From positions 248,001 through 312,000 of the forward strand of contig JAHBXB010000003.1 in NCBI GenBank assembly GCA_019636655.1: 64,000 bases of DNA, given 5' to 3'. This document shows, piece after piece, positions 47,015 through 56,201 of this stretch. Below the pieces are notes generated by a model that did not search any database, was not told where the DNA came from, and worked only from the letters and a program-made list of their open reading frames with translations. The translations under genes and the position numbers were made by a program. Position 1 is the first letter of the stretch; every line of letters begins with the position of its first letter. The stretch is from Phycisphaeraceae bacterium (GTDB taxonomy: Bacteria; Planctomycetota; Phycisphaerae; Phycisphaerales; UBA1924).

Positions 47015-48530
47015 ACAGAATCTACGCCTCGCGATCAATCGCACCCTTACGAAATCAGGACACGAGGTTTCGGAAGCCGGCTGCCTGCGAGACGCGAGGG
47101 CACATCTGGCGCGCGCCGAGTTCGACCTTGTGCTCACCGATGTGATGCTGGGCTCCGAGACCGGCCTCGACCTTGTCCGTGAGTTGAGGGCAAGCCAGGC
47201 CAGCGGTGGGTTCGATGGGGTCATCGTTGTGATGACGGCCTACGGAACGATCGAGAGTGCAGTCGCAGCGATGCAGGATGGGGCCGATGATTACCTTCAG
47301 AAGCCCCTGAGCCTTGAGGAACTCGCCTTGCAGACCGACCGCTGGCTGGAGCGCCGGACAGCCAGTCGGCGCCTCCGACTGTACGAACGCATGGAGCAGG
47401 CTCGCGACCAATCCAACGAGATCCTCGGATCGAGCCCACCCTGGCGCCACACCCTATCGATGGCCGCGAAACTCGCCTCGATGCCGCTGTTGCCGGCGGG
47501 CGCCCACGAGTCGACGCTCCCCTGCATCCTCCTGCTCGGAGAGACGGGCGTCGGGAAAGGGGTGCTCGCTCGATACGTTCACGCTCGCGCCTGCGAGCAC
47601 GAGGCGGCGCGCCCCGGAAGTGCCGGTACTTCAGGCGTGCCACCCTTCGTCCACGTCAACTGCTCCGCCCTGCCGCCGAGCCTCGTTGAGTCCGAACTCT
47701 TTGGGCACGAGAAGGGCGCATTCACCGACGCCCGCGACGCCCGTGCCGGGCTTTTCGAAATGGCCGATGGCGGAACGATTTTTCTTGACGAGGTCAGCGA
47801 AACCCCGATCGAGTTTCAATCCAAGCTCCTTCTTGTTGTTGAACGAGGCACGTTTCGCCGCGTCGGAGGAAGCCGGGAGCGCTCGGTCCAGGTCCGCATC
47901 ATTGCCGCATCAAACCAGGACCTCGAGCAGCGCGCCGCAGCGGGGACCTTCCGACGGGACCTGCTCTACCGCCTCAACGCACTGACAATCAGGATTCCGC
48001 CACTCCGTGAACGCCCCGGCGATGCCGTCGAACTCGCCGAGGCGTTCGTCGCCCGGCTGGCCCGGCGCTACGGCCGCAAGCCGATGTCGCTGAGCGCCGC
48101 GGCCAGGGAAGCGTTGGCAAACCACAGCTGGCCTGGCAATGTACGCGAACTTGTAAACGCGATTCAGCGCGCCGTCATGCTGTGTGACGACCATGTGATC
48201 GAGCCCCACGATCTGGCGCTCCCGACGTCCTCGACACACTCATCGACGGAGTCGTTGCCCAGTCTCAATGGCCACACGGTTGCCGGCCCCTCTGCCGCGG
48301 CTGCCCCCGCGTCAGGGGCGGCGACCACCCAGTCGATTACCTTCGATTTCGACGCCGGTACCCATACCGCCGACGGCGTCGAGCGGGAGCTCATCATCCA
48401 GGCTCTCGCGCGGACCGGCGGCAACGTCTCCCGCGCCGCCCGCCTCATCGGCATGCAGCGAAGCAGCCTGCGATACCGCATCGACCGGTACCGGCTCGAG
48501 TCGCACACGAAGGAGGCTAGCCGAACGTGA
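46986..48530 (+). CDS. NtrC-family sigma54-dependent response regulator
   Basis: The 514-residue protein has a receiver (Asp52 in LVLTDVMLGSETG) and an AAA+ domain with Walker A GETGVGKGVLAR, the sigma54 contact loop GAFTDA in place of the commonest GAFTGA, and Walker B GGTIFLDEV. The arginine finger is in FRRDLLYRLNALTI. A Fis-type helix-turn-helix follows (ALARTGGNVSRAARLIGMQRSSLRYRI). It starts at a GTG. The variant loop occurs in other family members, so activity is still expected. Its stop overlaps the next gene (GTGA). Confidence 0.95.
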   Translation: MAKILVIEDEQNLRLAINRTLTKSGHEVSEAGCLRDARAHLARAEFDLVLTDVMLGSETGLDLVRELRASQASGGFDGVIVVMTAYGTIESAVAAMQDGADDYLQKPLSLEELALQTDRWLERRTASRRLRLYERMEQARDQSNEILGSSPPWRHTLSMAAKLASMPLLPAGAHESTLPCILLLGETGVGKGVLARYVHARACEHEAARPGSAGTSGVPPFVHVNCSALPPSLVESELFGHEKGAFTDARDARAGLFEMADGGTIFLDEVSETPIEFQSKLLLVVERGTFRRVGGSRERSVQVRIIAASNQDLEQRAAAGTFRRDLLYRLNALTIRIPPLRERPGDAVELAEAFVARLARRYGRKPMSLSAAAREALANHSWPGNVRELVNAIQRAVMLCDDHVIEPHDLALPTSSTHSSTESLPSLNGHTVAGPSAAAAPASGAATTQSITFDFDAGTHTADGVERELIIQALARTGGNVSRAARLIGMQRSSLRYRIDRYRLESHTKEASRT

Positions 48531-50041
48531 GGTGCTGGCTCGCCCTCAGTGTGTTGCTTCTCATGGCCATGCCGGCCGTGGTGTTCGGCCGGTCCGACGA
48601 TCCCGCGGTCTTCACGGATCCGGCCCAGGATGCGGTCATCCGCCGGACTGACAGCGGCGGCACAAGGCCGCTCCTCCCCGCGGCGACACTCCCCGATCTC
48701 CTGTCGTTGACTCTCAGAGGCTGGGTCCCCGCGTCGCCCTCGAACATCTTCGGCGGCTCGGCTCATGCCCAGGGCGGTTCGCATGTCCTCAGGATCGACA
48801 TCGTGTTTGCCGGTCTTCTCAACCCGCCGGGTTCGATCGACCCGTTCGACTACAGCCCAACCCAGTACGGCCCCAGCCCGGTGTACGGATTCTTCGAGTT
48901 TGACGTCGACCGCGATCGCGATACTGGCGGCGAGATGACCGGCCCCGCCGTGTTCCGGTACCTGGCGAACGCTGCTCGCTTCGGCGGGTTGCCCACGGGC
49001 TCGATCGGTCAGCGTACGGCACGGCATGGGAACGACATTGACTTCAACTTCTTTTCACCCCCCTACTACGAGCGGTCCGGCGCGGACTTCACGCTCGCAC
49101 TCTGCGGCTGCACGTCGTTTACCATTGAGTCTCGGACTGACATGTCCGACCTGATCTTCGGGCCGGGAGAGACGTGGACGCTGTGCGGACGCTTTTTCCA
49201 GCGTGCCGGTGGCTACCAGAACGCGAGTATCGTCACCGGCGGCAGCACCGTCGGCATGTACGATCCGATGGTTCGCCTGCAGTTCTCACACTCGCTCGCA
49301 ACCGATCGCACCACCATATCCCTGGTCTTTCCGCTCGATCCGCAGGGCGCGGCGATGGTGACAGGTCAGCCGGTCCAACCCATTGATACTGTCATCGATA
49401 CGCCCACCGGCGGCATCCCCAACCACTCAAGCATCCAGGAGGCCCTCGAGGACGTGATCCAGGGAGCCTTGGGCAACAATGGCGGGCCACTGAGCGGCCC
49501 CACATTCGTCCTGACCGACCGCTGGCGCAACGAGCAGGCGATTGATCAACTCAACTACACGCAGTGGCGCGCCTCGGCCATTGTTGGCACAACCTACGCC
49601 TTCTCCGGCGACGCTATCTACGTCTGGACCGACGTCGGCTTCGAGCAGGTTCGGGGCGACATGAACTCCGACGGACAGGCCAATCTCCTTGATCGTGACG
49701 CGGTCTCGGCCTGCATTGCCCAGTACGACGGCGGATGGAGCGACGCCGACGGCGTCGTGAATGGCTCGGTCCGGATCCCCGATTTCGCGTACAGCTTCAG
49801 CCATTGCGACATCAACGGGGACGGTCTCATCGACGCCGCCGATGTCGCGTTCTTCGGCACGTTCTGTGCCGGAGACTGGGACCGCAGCGGATCGACGACC
49901 CCCGTCGACATCGCCGCGTTCATTCAGGCGTGGGTCGCGGACGTGATTGCCAATACCACGGTCACCGATTTGAGCGAAAATGGCTCCGCCGGCCCGGAGG
50001 ATATCGCCGCGTTCGTGCAGGCATGGCTGTCCTGCCTCTAG
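48527..50041 (+). CDS. Secreted protein with dockerin/EF-hand-like C-terminal repeats
   Basis: The 504-residue product has a signal peptide (CWLALSVLLLMAMPAVVFG) and a large unrecognised beta-rich region containing DVDRDRDTGGEMTGPAVFRY. Toward the C-terminus come Ca-binding loops (GDMNSDGQANLLDRDAV, DINGDGLIDAADVAFF), then two related tails, GDWDRSGSTTPVDIAAFIQA and SENGSAGPEDIAAFVQAWLSC. Such endings are common on exported planctomycete proteins. Starting at a GTG overlapping the ntrC-like gene, it is co-translated with the two-component system and may be its product or a sensor partner. Confidence 0.8.
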   Translation: MRCWLALSVLLLMAMPAVVFGRSDDPAVFTDPAQDAVIRRTDSGGTRPLLPAATLPDLLSLTLRGWVPASPSNIFGGSAHAQGGSHVLRIDIVFAGLLNPPGSIDPFDYSPTQYGPSPVYGFFEFDVDRDRDTGGEMTGPAVFRYLANAARFGGLPTGSIGQRTARHGNDIDFNFFSPPYYERSGADFTLALCGCTSFTIESRTDMSDLIFGPGETWTLCGRFFQRAGGYQNASIVTGGSTVGMYDPMVRLQFSHSLATDRTTISLVFPLDPQGAAMVTGQPVQPIDTVIDTPTGGIPNHSSIQEALEDVIQGALGNNGGPLSGPTFVLTDRWRNEQAIDQLNYTQWRASAIVGTTYAFSGDAIYVWTDVGFEQVRGDMNSDGQANLLDRDAVSACIAQYDGGWSDADGVVNGSVRIPDFAYSFSHCDINGDGLIDAADVAFFGTFCAGDWDRSGSTTPVDIAAFIQAWVADVIANTTVTDLSENGSAGPEDIAAFVQAWLSCL

Positions 50042-50083
50042 CAAGCCTGCAGGTCCGCACGCGAAGCCCAACCTCTTTGATCT

Positions 50084-50089
50084 ATACTC
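50084..50089 (+). promoter_or_regulatory. Candidate -10 element upstream of the glycosyltransferase-like gene
   Basis: TATACT lies 52 bases before the chosen ATG at 50142. No good -35 is seen. It would allow separate expression from the upstream two-component genes. Confidence 0.35.
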
Positions 50090-50141
50090 CGCACGCCGCG
50101 ATCCGGCTGAAGTGCAGCGCCCTCGCACGCTCGCGGAAACG

Positions 50142-52856
50142 ATGCTCCAGCGCGATCCCCTCACCACACTGTTCATCTTCCTTGTCATCGTCCAGGCGGC
50201 GACACTCGCGGCGTTGCTGCTGCTTGGACAGTTTCAGCGTCAGCCCCGCCGCATCCTCCCGCACCGATTCGCAGCTGGACTGGGCCGGCTCGCACGGCGC
50301 CGCGTCCTTTCGCTCTTAGCCGTAGCACTGGTCAGCCTCTCGCTCGACGCGCTCGTCGCCGCCATCCACTGGCCCTGGCCTCGCGTGCAGGATGAGTTCT
50401 CGTACCTCCTCGCCGCCGACACCTTCGCGCACGGACGACTGACGAACCCGCCAAGCCCGATGTGGCCCCACTTTGAGACCGAGCACGTCCTCCAGCAGCC
50501 GACGTACGCCTCCAAGTACCCCCCGGCCCAGGGCCTCTTCCTAGCCCTAGGACAGGTCATCACCGGGGAGCCCCTTGTCGGAGCGTGGGTGGCGTCAGCC
50601 GCCGCATGTTCCGCCCTCTGCTGGATGCTCCGCGCCTTCGTCCCCGCGAGGTGGGCGCTGGTTGGCGGACTGCTCGCCTCGCTCCATCCGGGGATCGTTG
50701 CGTGGTGGGGCCATGGGTATTGGGGTGGCTCGGTCGCGTTCCTCGGCGGCGCCTTGATGCTCGGAGCCGCCCGCCGGCTCTACGACCGCCCGAGTACGGG
50801 CAGCAGCCTGGTCCTCGGTGCCGGGCTGCTGCTTCTCGCGAACTCCCGTCCGTACGAGGGCCTTGTCGCCTCACTCCCTGTGGCGCTGGTCCTGACCATG
50901 AGGTTCTTGTTCCGCCAAGACCGCCCCACACTCGGTTCGACACTCGGGCGGGTCGCCATACCGCTCACCACGGTGCTCGTCATCGGTGCCGGCATGATGG
51001 GAGCCTACAACCGGGCGATCACCGGCAGCCCGCTTCGCCTCCCCTACCAACTCCACGCCGCGACCTACTCGGCGACCCCCACGTTCCTGCTCGAGCCCCC
51101 GCCTCCGGTTCCAGAGTACCGCGACCGCAAGCTCGAGGACTTCCACGCAGGCTGGGAATATAAGACCTACGAGCAGGAACGGTCGCTCCGCGGCGCCCTT
51201 GTTGCCTCCGCCGACAAGCAGCGGATCTACTGGGCCTTTTACCTTGGCCCCGCTCTGTCCCTCTCGCTCGCGGGTCTCCTGCAGCGCCGCGCGTGGCGGC
51301 TCTCGGTCACGCCCGATCGCTGGGTGCGATTCGCACTCGGCACGATCGGCTTCTGCTTCACGGCCACTCTACTCACGGTCTGGTTCAACCCGCACTACAT
51401 GGCCCCCTCGGCGCCCCTGCTGTTTCTGCTTGTTGTCGCCGGCCTGCGGCGACTTGCCGCCAATAGACCGCGCGGACCCAGTGTGGCTCGCGCCATCGTC
51501 GTCACACAGGTCGTCTCTCTTGCCTTCTCGCTCGGAGCCGTTCCCTATGTCTACCGGAACCTGGAATGGCCCGCGCATCGTCAACACCTCATCGACTCGC
51601 TCACCGCCCAGGGCGGGAAGCACCTGATCCTGCTGCGCCACGGCCGCGACTGCCTTCCCCACGAGGAGTGGATCTACAACGGCGCCGACCCGGACGCTCA
51701 GCAGGTGCTCTGGGCGCGAGAGCTCGACTCCTCGGCCGCCCACGATCTGGTCGGCCACTACCCCGACCGGACCCCGTGGCTCCTGCTCGCCTATCGACCA
51801 GACGCCGCTCTGCCAACGCTGGCTCCGTACGCCCTCCCGCCCGCCTGGCTCTACGACGCGCCCGCCTACCTCCCCGTGCCAGGACCGATTGGCCCAGTCG
51901 CAACACACGTGCAGAGCGAACTATCCGTGGCGGCGCCGGCAAACCGTAACGAACTCGTCATCCTGAGCGGAACGTCGCCAGCGTCCCGCGTCGACATTCC
52001 AGGCCCGGCTGCCGCGGTCGCTTTTCTCGACCGCAGCGAGCCGGCCAAGACGATGGTCGGGTTCGTCACCCCTACCTCCGCCGGTCTTGTTCACATTGGC
52101 AGCGACGGACAGCCGGCGACTCCCGTCATTACGCCGCTTCCTGCGCCACCAGCCGTGGTCGCGTTCGTGGACCTCGTCGGCGACGCCGCGCCCGACGTGG
52201 TCGTCTCGATTACGGCCGGCCCGGAAGCTGGCCTCTATCTCCTGGAGAACTCCGGCCACTCTCTCGGCGCCCCCTCACGCATCTCGGCGTTAGCCGGGGT
52301 CTCGGCACTGGCCGCGGTCCCACGGCCCGCTCCCAATGCGCCCCAGCAACTTATCGCCGCGAGAGGAGCCGCGGCCCCCGCCCTTGTTCTCGCGATCGCC
52401 GACACCGCGGGCACTTCGACCCTCCACGCCCTGGAGGTGCTGCCACCGATTGACTCGACCTCCCTTGCGGCCGCCGACGTTGACTCCGATGGACAGTTCG
52501 AAGTCCTGTCGCTTGATGCCGCGATGGACCGGCTGTCGATCCTCGTAAAGGACCCGAGCGGATCCTGGCGTCAGAGCCTCGTCCCGGTTGGTGTATCCCC
52601 CTGCGCCCTGACGATCAACGACCTCGACGGCGACGGACTGCCAGATATCGCGATTGCAACCAAGTACGGCCACGGTCTCACGGTGCTTCGCAACCTGGGC
52701 GGCCTGGAGTTTGCCGCCCCCGCAGAGATCACGCTCGGCAGGCGGACGTGGTTCGAGGACAAGGCAGCCTCCATTGCCTCCGCCTGTTCCCCGGACGGAC
52801 AACGCGTTTACCTGCTTGTTGGCACAGCAGCCGCTCCTGTGCTCTTTCGGCGTTAG
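50142..52856 (+). CDS. Multi-pass GT-C-like membrane protein fused to FG-GAP repeats
   Basis: The 904-residue protein has about ten transmembrane helices in its first 460 residues. After the second helix comes RVQDEFSYLLAADTFAHGRL, an acidic DE loop as in GT-C glycosyltransferases that use lipid-linked sugars (PMT/ArnT-like). The soluble C-terminal half ends in FG-GAP/VCBS-like repeats with Ca loops DVDSDGQFEVLSLD (near 780) and DLDGDGLPDIAIATKYG (near 826). The soluble part is probably on the outer face. Starts further upstream in frame lack a membrane segment, so ATG 50142 was chosen. Substrate unknown. Confidence 0.75.
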   Translation: MLQRDPLTTLFIFLVIVQAATLAALLLLGQFQRQPRRILPHRFAAGLGRLARRRVLSLLAVALVSLSLDALVAAIHWPWPRVQDEFSYLLAADTFAHGRLTNPPSPMWPHFETEHVLQQPTYASKYPPAQGLFLALGQVITGEPLVGAWVASAAACSALCWMLRAFVPARWALVGGLLASLHPGIVAWWGHGYWGGSVAFLGGALMLGAARRLYDRPSTGSSLVLGAGLLLLANSRPYEGLVASLPVALVLTMRFLFRQDRPTLGSTLGRVAIPLTTVLVIGAGMMGAYNRAITGSPLRLPYQLHAATYSATPTFLLEPPPPVPEYRDRKLEDFHAGWEYKTYEQERSLRGALVASADKQRIYWAFYLGPALSLSLAGLLQRRAWRLSVTPDRWVRFALGTIGFCFTATLLTVWFNPHYMAPSAPLLFLLVVAGLRRLAANRPRGPSVARAIVVTQVVSLAFSLGAVPYVYRNLEWPAHRQHLIDSLTAQGGKHLILLRHGRDCLPHEEWIYNGADPDAQQVLWARELDSSAAHDLVGHYPDRTPWLLLAYRPDAALPTLAPYALPPAWLYDAPAYLPVPGPIGPVATHVQSELSVAAPANRNELVILSGTSPASRVDIPGPAAAVAFLDRSEPAKTMVGFVTPTSAGLVHIGSDGQPATPVITPLPAPPAVVAFVDLVGDAAPDVVVSITAGPEAGLYLLENSGHSLGAPSRISALAGVSALAAVPRPAPNAPQQLIAARGAAAPALVLAIADTAGTSTLHALEVLPPIDSTSLAAADVDSDGQFEVLSLDAAMDRLSILVKDPSGSWRQSLVPVGVSPCALTINDLDGDGLPDIAIATKYGHGLTVLRNLGGLEFAAPAEITLGRRTWFEDKAASIASACSPDGQRVYLLVGTAAAPVLFRR

Positions 52857-52878
52857 GACAGACTCAGCCTGCCAGAAC

Positions 52879-53781
52879 TTACTTCACAATACGGTTCAGT
52901 CGGCTCTGCTCTCGCTGCAGCTGCTGGACAGCTTCATTCGCCTCCCTGATCCGAGTCTGCTCCCTCTCAATCGACCGGCTGACCTGGTCGCGAGCCCCTT
53001 GCGATTTGGGCCCGGTGATGCCGGCCCGCTTCCGTTCGAGCTCGGAGACCCGCCCCCGGATCGTCGCAATCTGGGAGAGGATCCGTCCAATAGTGTCCGT
53101 CAGCGCCCTCGAGTGGTCCTTCACAACTGCTACCGACGCATCTCGATCAACCTCGATCACCATGACTTGATCGATGATCGTGGCGGTTGCGGCCAGAACC
53201 GGCTTGATCTCGACAAATTTCTCGACCTTCGCCTTCTCCATGAGCAAATCCTGCTCTTTCTGGAGTTTCAGCTCAAGGTCTCTCCGGACTCCGCGCAGAG
53301 TCTCCAGCCAATCCTCCCGAGGCCACAGGTCCTTCGAGCCGGCCGTGCCCTCCTTGTGCGACGCGATTACAGCCATCTTCATGACCTCGGCGCGTCGCAC
53401 GATTGATGTCTTCTGCGAAGCACTCGCTACCCCTGACAGCGACGCGGTCGCTTTCTGCCGTTGCCCTGTCCGAGCGTACACCAGCCCGAGCGCCGCCTTC
53501 AGTTCCTGGTCACGCTCGACGTTGCGAGCCGCATTCTTGTCGGTCAGCACTCGCGTCAGAAGGTCCGCCGCACCCACTCCGTCGCCCGCTTCGAGCATGT
53601 CCAGCGCCGTCGAGACGTCCTCATCCTTGAACCGGATACCGACCAACTGGGCAGTATCTGAGCAGTACGCCGCGCCAACTCGAGCAGCGTTCGCCCAAGT
53701 ACTTGCTTGAACGACAACCGGCGTCACCGCTCCAAGGTACACTCCACACACAATGATCAACCGCAGCAAATGATCCCGCAT
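52879..53781 (-). CDS. Exported coiled-coil protein of unknown function
   Basis: The 300-residue product begins with a signal peptide or anchor (MRDHLLRLIIVCGVYLGAVTPVVVQAS). A TPR-like stretch follows (LDMLEAGDGVGAADLLTRVL ... LGLVYARTGQRQKATASL), then two coiled coils (about 165-190 and 245-300) rich in Glu, Arg and Gln. GGAGG precedes the ATG. I do not recognise a family. It is convergent with the glycosyltransferase-like gene. Confidence 0.65.
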   Translation of the reverse strand: MRDHLLRLIIVCGVYLGAVTPVVVQASTWANAARVGAAYCSDTAQLVGIRFKDEDVSTALDMLEAGDGVGAADLLTRVLTDKNAARNVERDQELKAALGLVYARTGQRQKATASLSGVASASQKTSIVRRAEVMKMAVIASHKEGTAGSKDLWPREDWLETLRGVRRDLELKLQKEQDLLMEKAKVEKFVEIKPVLAATATIIDQVMVIEVDRDASVAVVKDHSRALTDTIGRILSQIATIRGRVSELERKRAGITGPKSQGARDQVSRSIEREQTRIREANEAVQQLQREQSRLNRIVK

Positions 53782-53900
53782 GGCAACCTCCACAATGCCC
53801 ATCCGGCTCCACCAGCCGGAGCGTGGTCATGATACAACATGGATCGCAATGGATTGCAACCACGTCTGTGCCGACGCGACAACCAGACATTGCCGAACAC

Positions 53901-54611
53901 TCAAAACGGCGACTCGCTCTCGAACTCCACCCTCCGCCCCGTTCCCGGCTCTGTAAACCCCAGCCTGCACGCATGCAACAGCAGCCTCGCCGCGGCGAGC
54001 GAGGTTCGTGGCTGCGGTCCGTACAGCACGTCCCCAAGGATCGGGTGGCCCGTGCCGTTCACCCGCCCGGCCGATTCTCCCGGCTGTCCCCAGCATGATG
54101 GGTCGGCACAATGGATCCGCAGTTGGTGCGTCCGCCCCGTCATCGGGACGAGTTCCAGACGCGAGCACCCACCCTCCCTGCCAAGAACCTTGTAGCACGT
54201 CACCGCTGGCCGCTTGTGGGATCGGTCCACCACCTGGTACGGCCTGTTGGCATAATCCGGCCGAATCGGCACCTCGATCGTCCCGCTGTCGCAAGCGACC
54301 ACCCCATCCACCACAGCGACGTACGCCTTCTGGACCTCCCGCCGCTCAAACTGCATCGACAACTCGCGTTGAGCCCCGGCATCAAGGCCCACCACCAGCA
54401 GCCCGGACGTATCCATGTCCAGCCTGTGGACCGTCAGCGGTCCCGTCGCGGCGGGAAACATCCCCTGAACTCGCACCGGCACACAGTCAACCCCTGCCTC
54501 GCCCTTGCCAGGGACCGACAGCAGCCCCGCGGGCTTGTCGACCACCGCGTAGCGGTCCGTGGCGTGGACCACTCGCAGAGATCCCTGCTGGGGACTGAAG
54601 CCATTGCACAT
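53901..54611 (-). CDS. RluA-family pseudouridine synthase
   Basis: The 236-residue protein lacks an S4 domain and shows the family pattern: VVDKPAGLLSVPGKG, catalytic Asp in LTVHRLDMDTSGLLVVG, KAYVAVVDG, and the RNA-binding LELVPMTGRTHQLRIH. It isomerises uridine in rRNA or tRNA; the target cannot be told, with RluA or TruC-like enzymes closest in length. A longer in-frame reading upstream of Met 54611 lacks resemblance. Confidence 0.92.
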   Translation of the reverse strand: MCNGFSPQQGSLRVVHATDRYAVVDKPAGLLSVPGKGEAGVDCVPVRVQGMFPAATGPLTVHRLDMDTSGLLVVGLDAGAQRELSMQFERREVQKAYVAVVDGVVACDSGTIEVPIRPDYANRPYQVVDRSHKRPAVTCYKVLGREGGCSRLELVPMTGRTHQLRIHCADPSCWGQPGESAGRVNGTGHPILGDVLYGPQPRTSLAAARLLLHACRLGFTEPGTGRRVEFESESPF

Positions 54612-54731
54612 CCCTGTACGCACAACCGCCTTTCCTCCCTCTTGCCCCTGTCCCGCGCCAGGCGACCCGCCCACAGTGGATCTGAGCCTAGGCTTTCGCG
54701 CGCCCCTCAGGGTCGCCAGATCGAGGAGTCC

Positions 54732-56201
54732 ATGGTGCCGTCAGCCGCCCTTGCCATCGTGCTTGTCGCCCTCGCCGCCGACCCTCCCGCGGATGCCCAG
54801 AGGCCGGTTGCGGGAGGCCACGGGGAGCCAACAGAACGGGCTGGGAGCCAACCCTTGGATTGGCCCACGCTCGAAGCACCCCTCCTTCGCTACCAGACTC
54901 AGATCACCTCACGGGACATGTTTGTCAAGGCCGGCGAGGCCTACTTCTCGCCGGACTCAAAGTGGATCATCTTCCAAGCCGTACCGGTGCCGAAGGAGGG
55001 CGAACAGGTCGATCCGTTCTATTCGATGTACGTCGCGAAGCTGGTCCGAAACCAGGCCGGTCAGGTAACCGGAATCGCGACCCCAATCCTCGTTTCTCCA
55101 CCCGGCTCGGCGAACACCTGCGGATGGTTCCACCCGACCGAGCCGTGGCGGATTCTCTTCGGCTCCACGATAGGTGCTCCGGCGAACACGCAGAAGTCCG
55201 GCTTCTCGGTCGGCGAGCGGAAGTATGTCTGGATGTTCCCGGAAGAGATGGATGTCGTCACCAGAGTGGTTCCCGAGATCGCCGCTGATGACCCCGCCGC
55301 AGCCGCGCCGACACCCTCGGATACCTCGCCGCAACGTCTCGTGGCCCGCAACAACTACGACGCCGAGTGCTCGTGGTCGAAGAACGGCCGGTTCGTCCTG
55401 TACGCGCACGTGCGTGACGAACAAACCCGCGGGCGCCCCGACGCGGACATCTTCGTATACGACACGAAGACCAACCAGCATTACCCATTGGTCACCGGCG
55501 AGGGGTACGACGGCGGCCCGTTCTTCTCCCCCGACGAGAAACTGATCTGCTACCGATCCGATCGCAAGGGCGATGACCTGCTGCAGCTGTATGTCGCCGA
55601 ACTCCTCTACAACGAGGAGGGAGTGCCCGTAGGAATCACCCGCGAGCACGCTCTGACGGATGACTCCAACGTCTCCTGGGCTCCCTTCTTTCATCCTTCG
55701 GGGCGGCTGCTCGTGTACGGGACCAGCGCCCAGGGACATCAGAACTACGAGGTCTACACCTGCGAAGTCGATCTCGATTCCCCCCCGTCTCGAATCGCCA
55801 AGCGCAGGGTCACGTTTGCAGATGGAGCCGACGTACTGCCCGTGTTCTCGCCCGATGGCTCCTTGTTCATGTGGACCGCACAGCGGGGCCCGCTCGCCGC
55901 CGGGGAGCAGCGGCCGTCGAGCCAGCTCTGGATCGCCGAGTGCACACCGGGCGGGTTCGACCAGCCACGGGCCGTGTTCAACGTGACCGATGTCCATGGG
56001 CTGAACCCGACAACGGTCGAAGGGATCGCCCGCGCCGAAGTTGGCAAGCGAGAGGAGTGGGCCTCGATGTCACCGATCGTCGTCAGGCAGACCGAGACCG
56101 GCTGGAATGTCCACGCCTGGAATCCGTCCCGAAAGCCCGGTGAGGGCCGGCTGCTCGTCATCGACAACGCCGGGCGGCTGGTCTCCTACGACGTGGACTG
56201 A
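54732..56201 (+). CDS. Exported TolB-like (PD40) beta-propeller protein
   Basis: The 489-residue product has a signal peptide (MVPSAALAIVLVALAADPPADA) and repeated WD40-like PD40 blades: GEAYFSPDSKWIIFQA, DAECSWSKNGRFVLYAHV, DGGPFFSPDEKLICYRSDRK, VSWAPFFHPSGRLLVYGT and VLPVFSPDGSLFMWTAQ. These resemble the TolB C-terminal propeller. No TolB N-terminal domain or Tol genes are present. GAGGAG precedes the ATG. Its stop overlaps the argH start by one base, so the two may be co-transcribed. Confidence 0.82.
   Translation: MVPSAALAIVLVALAADPPADAQRPVAGGHGEPTERAGSQPLDWPTLEAPLLRYQTQITSRDMFVKAGEAYFSPDSKWIIFQAVPVPKEGEQVDPFYSMYVAKLVRNQAGQVTGIATPILVSPPGSANTCGWFHPTEPWRILFGSTIGAPANTQKSGFSVGERKYVWMFPEEMDVVTRVVPEIAADDPAAAAPTPSDTSPQRLVARNNYDAECSWSKNGRFVLYAHVRDEQTRGRPDADIFVYDTKTNQHYPLVTGEGYDGGPFFSPDEKLICYRSDRKGDDLLQLYVAELLYNEEGVPVGITREHALTDDSNVSWAPFFHPSGRLLVYGTSAQGHQNYEVYTCEVDLDSPPSRIAKRRVTFADGADVLPVFSPDGSLFMWTAQRGPLAAGEQRPSSQLWIAECTPGGFDQPRAVFNVTDVHGLNPTTVEGIARAEVGKREEWASMSPIVVRQTETGWNVHAWNPSRKPGEGRLLVIDNAGRLVSYDVD

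Noticed and set aside
47730-47760. GAFTDA instead of GAFTGA in the sigma54 activator, as a sign of lost sigma54 contact
   Set aside because: This variant is, to my knowledge, found in other active family members, so it was not reported as a defect.
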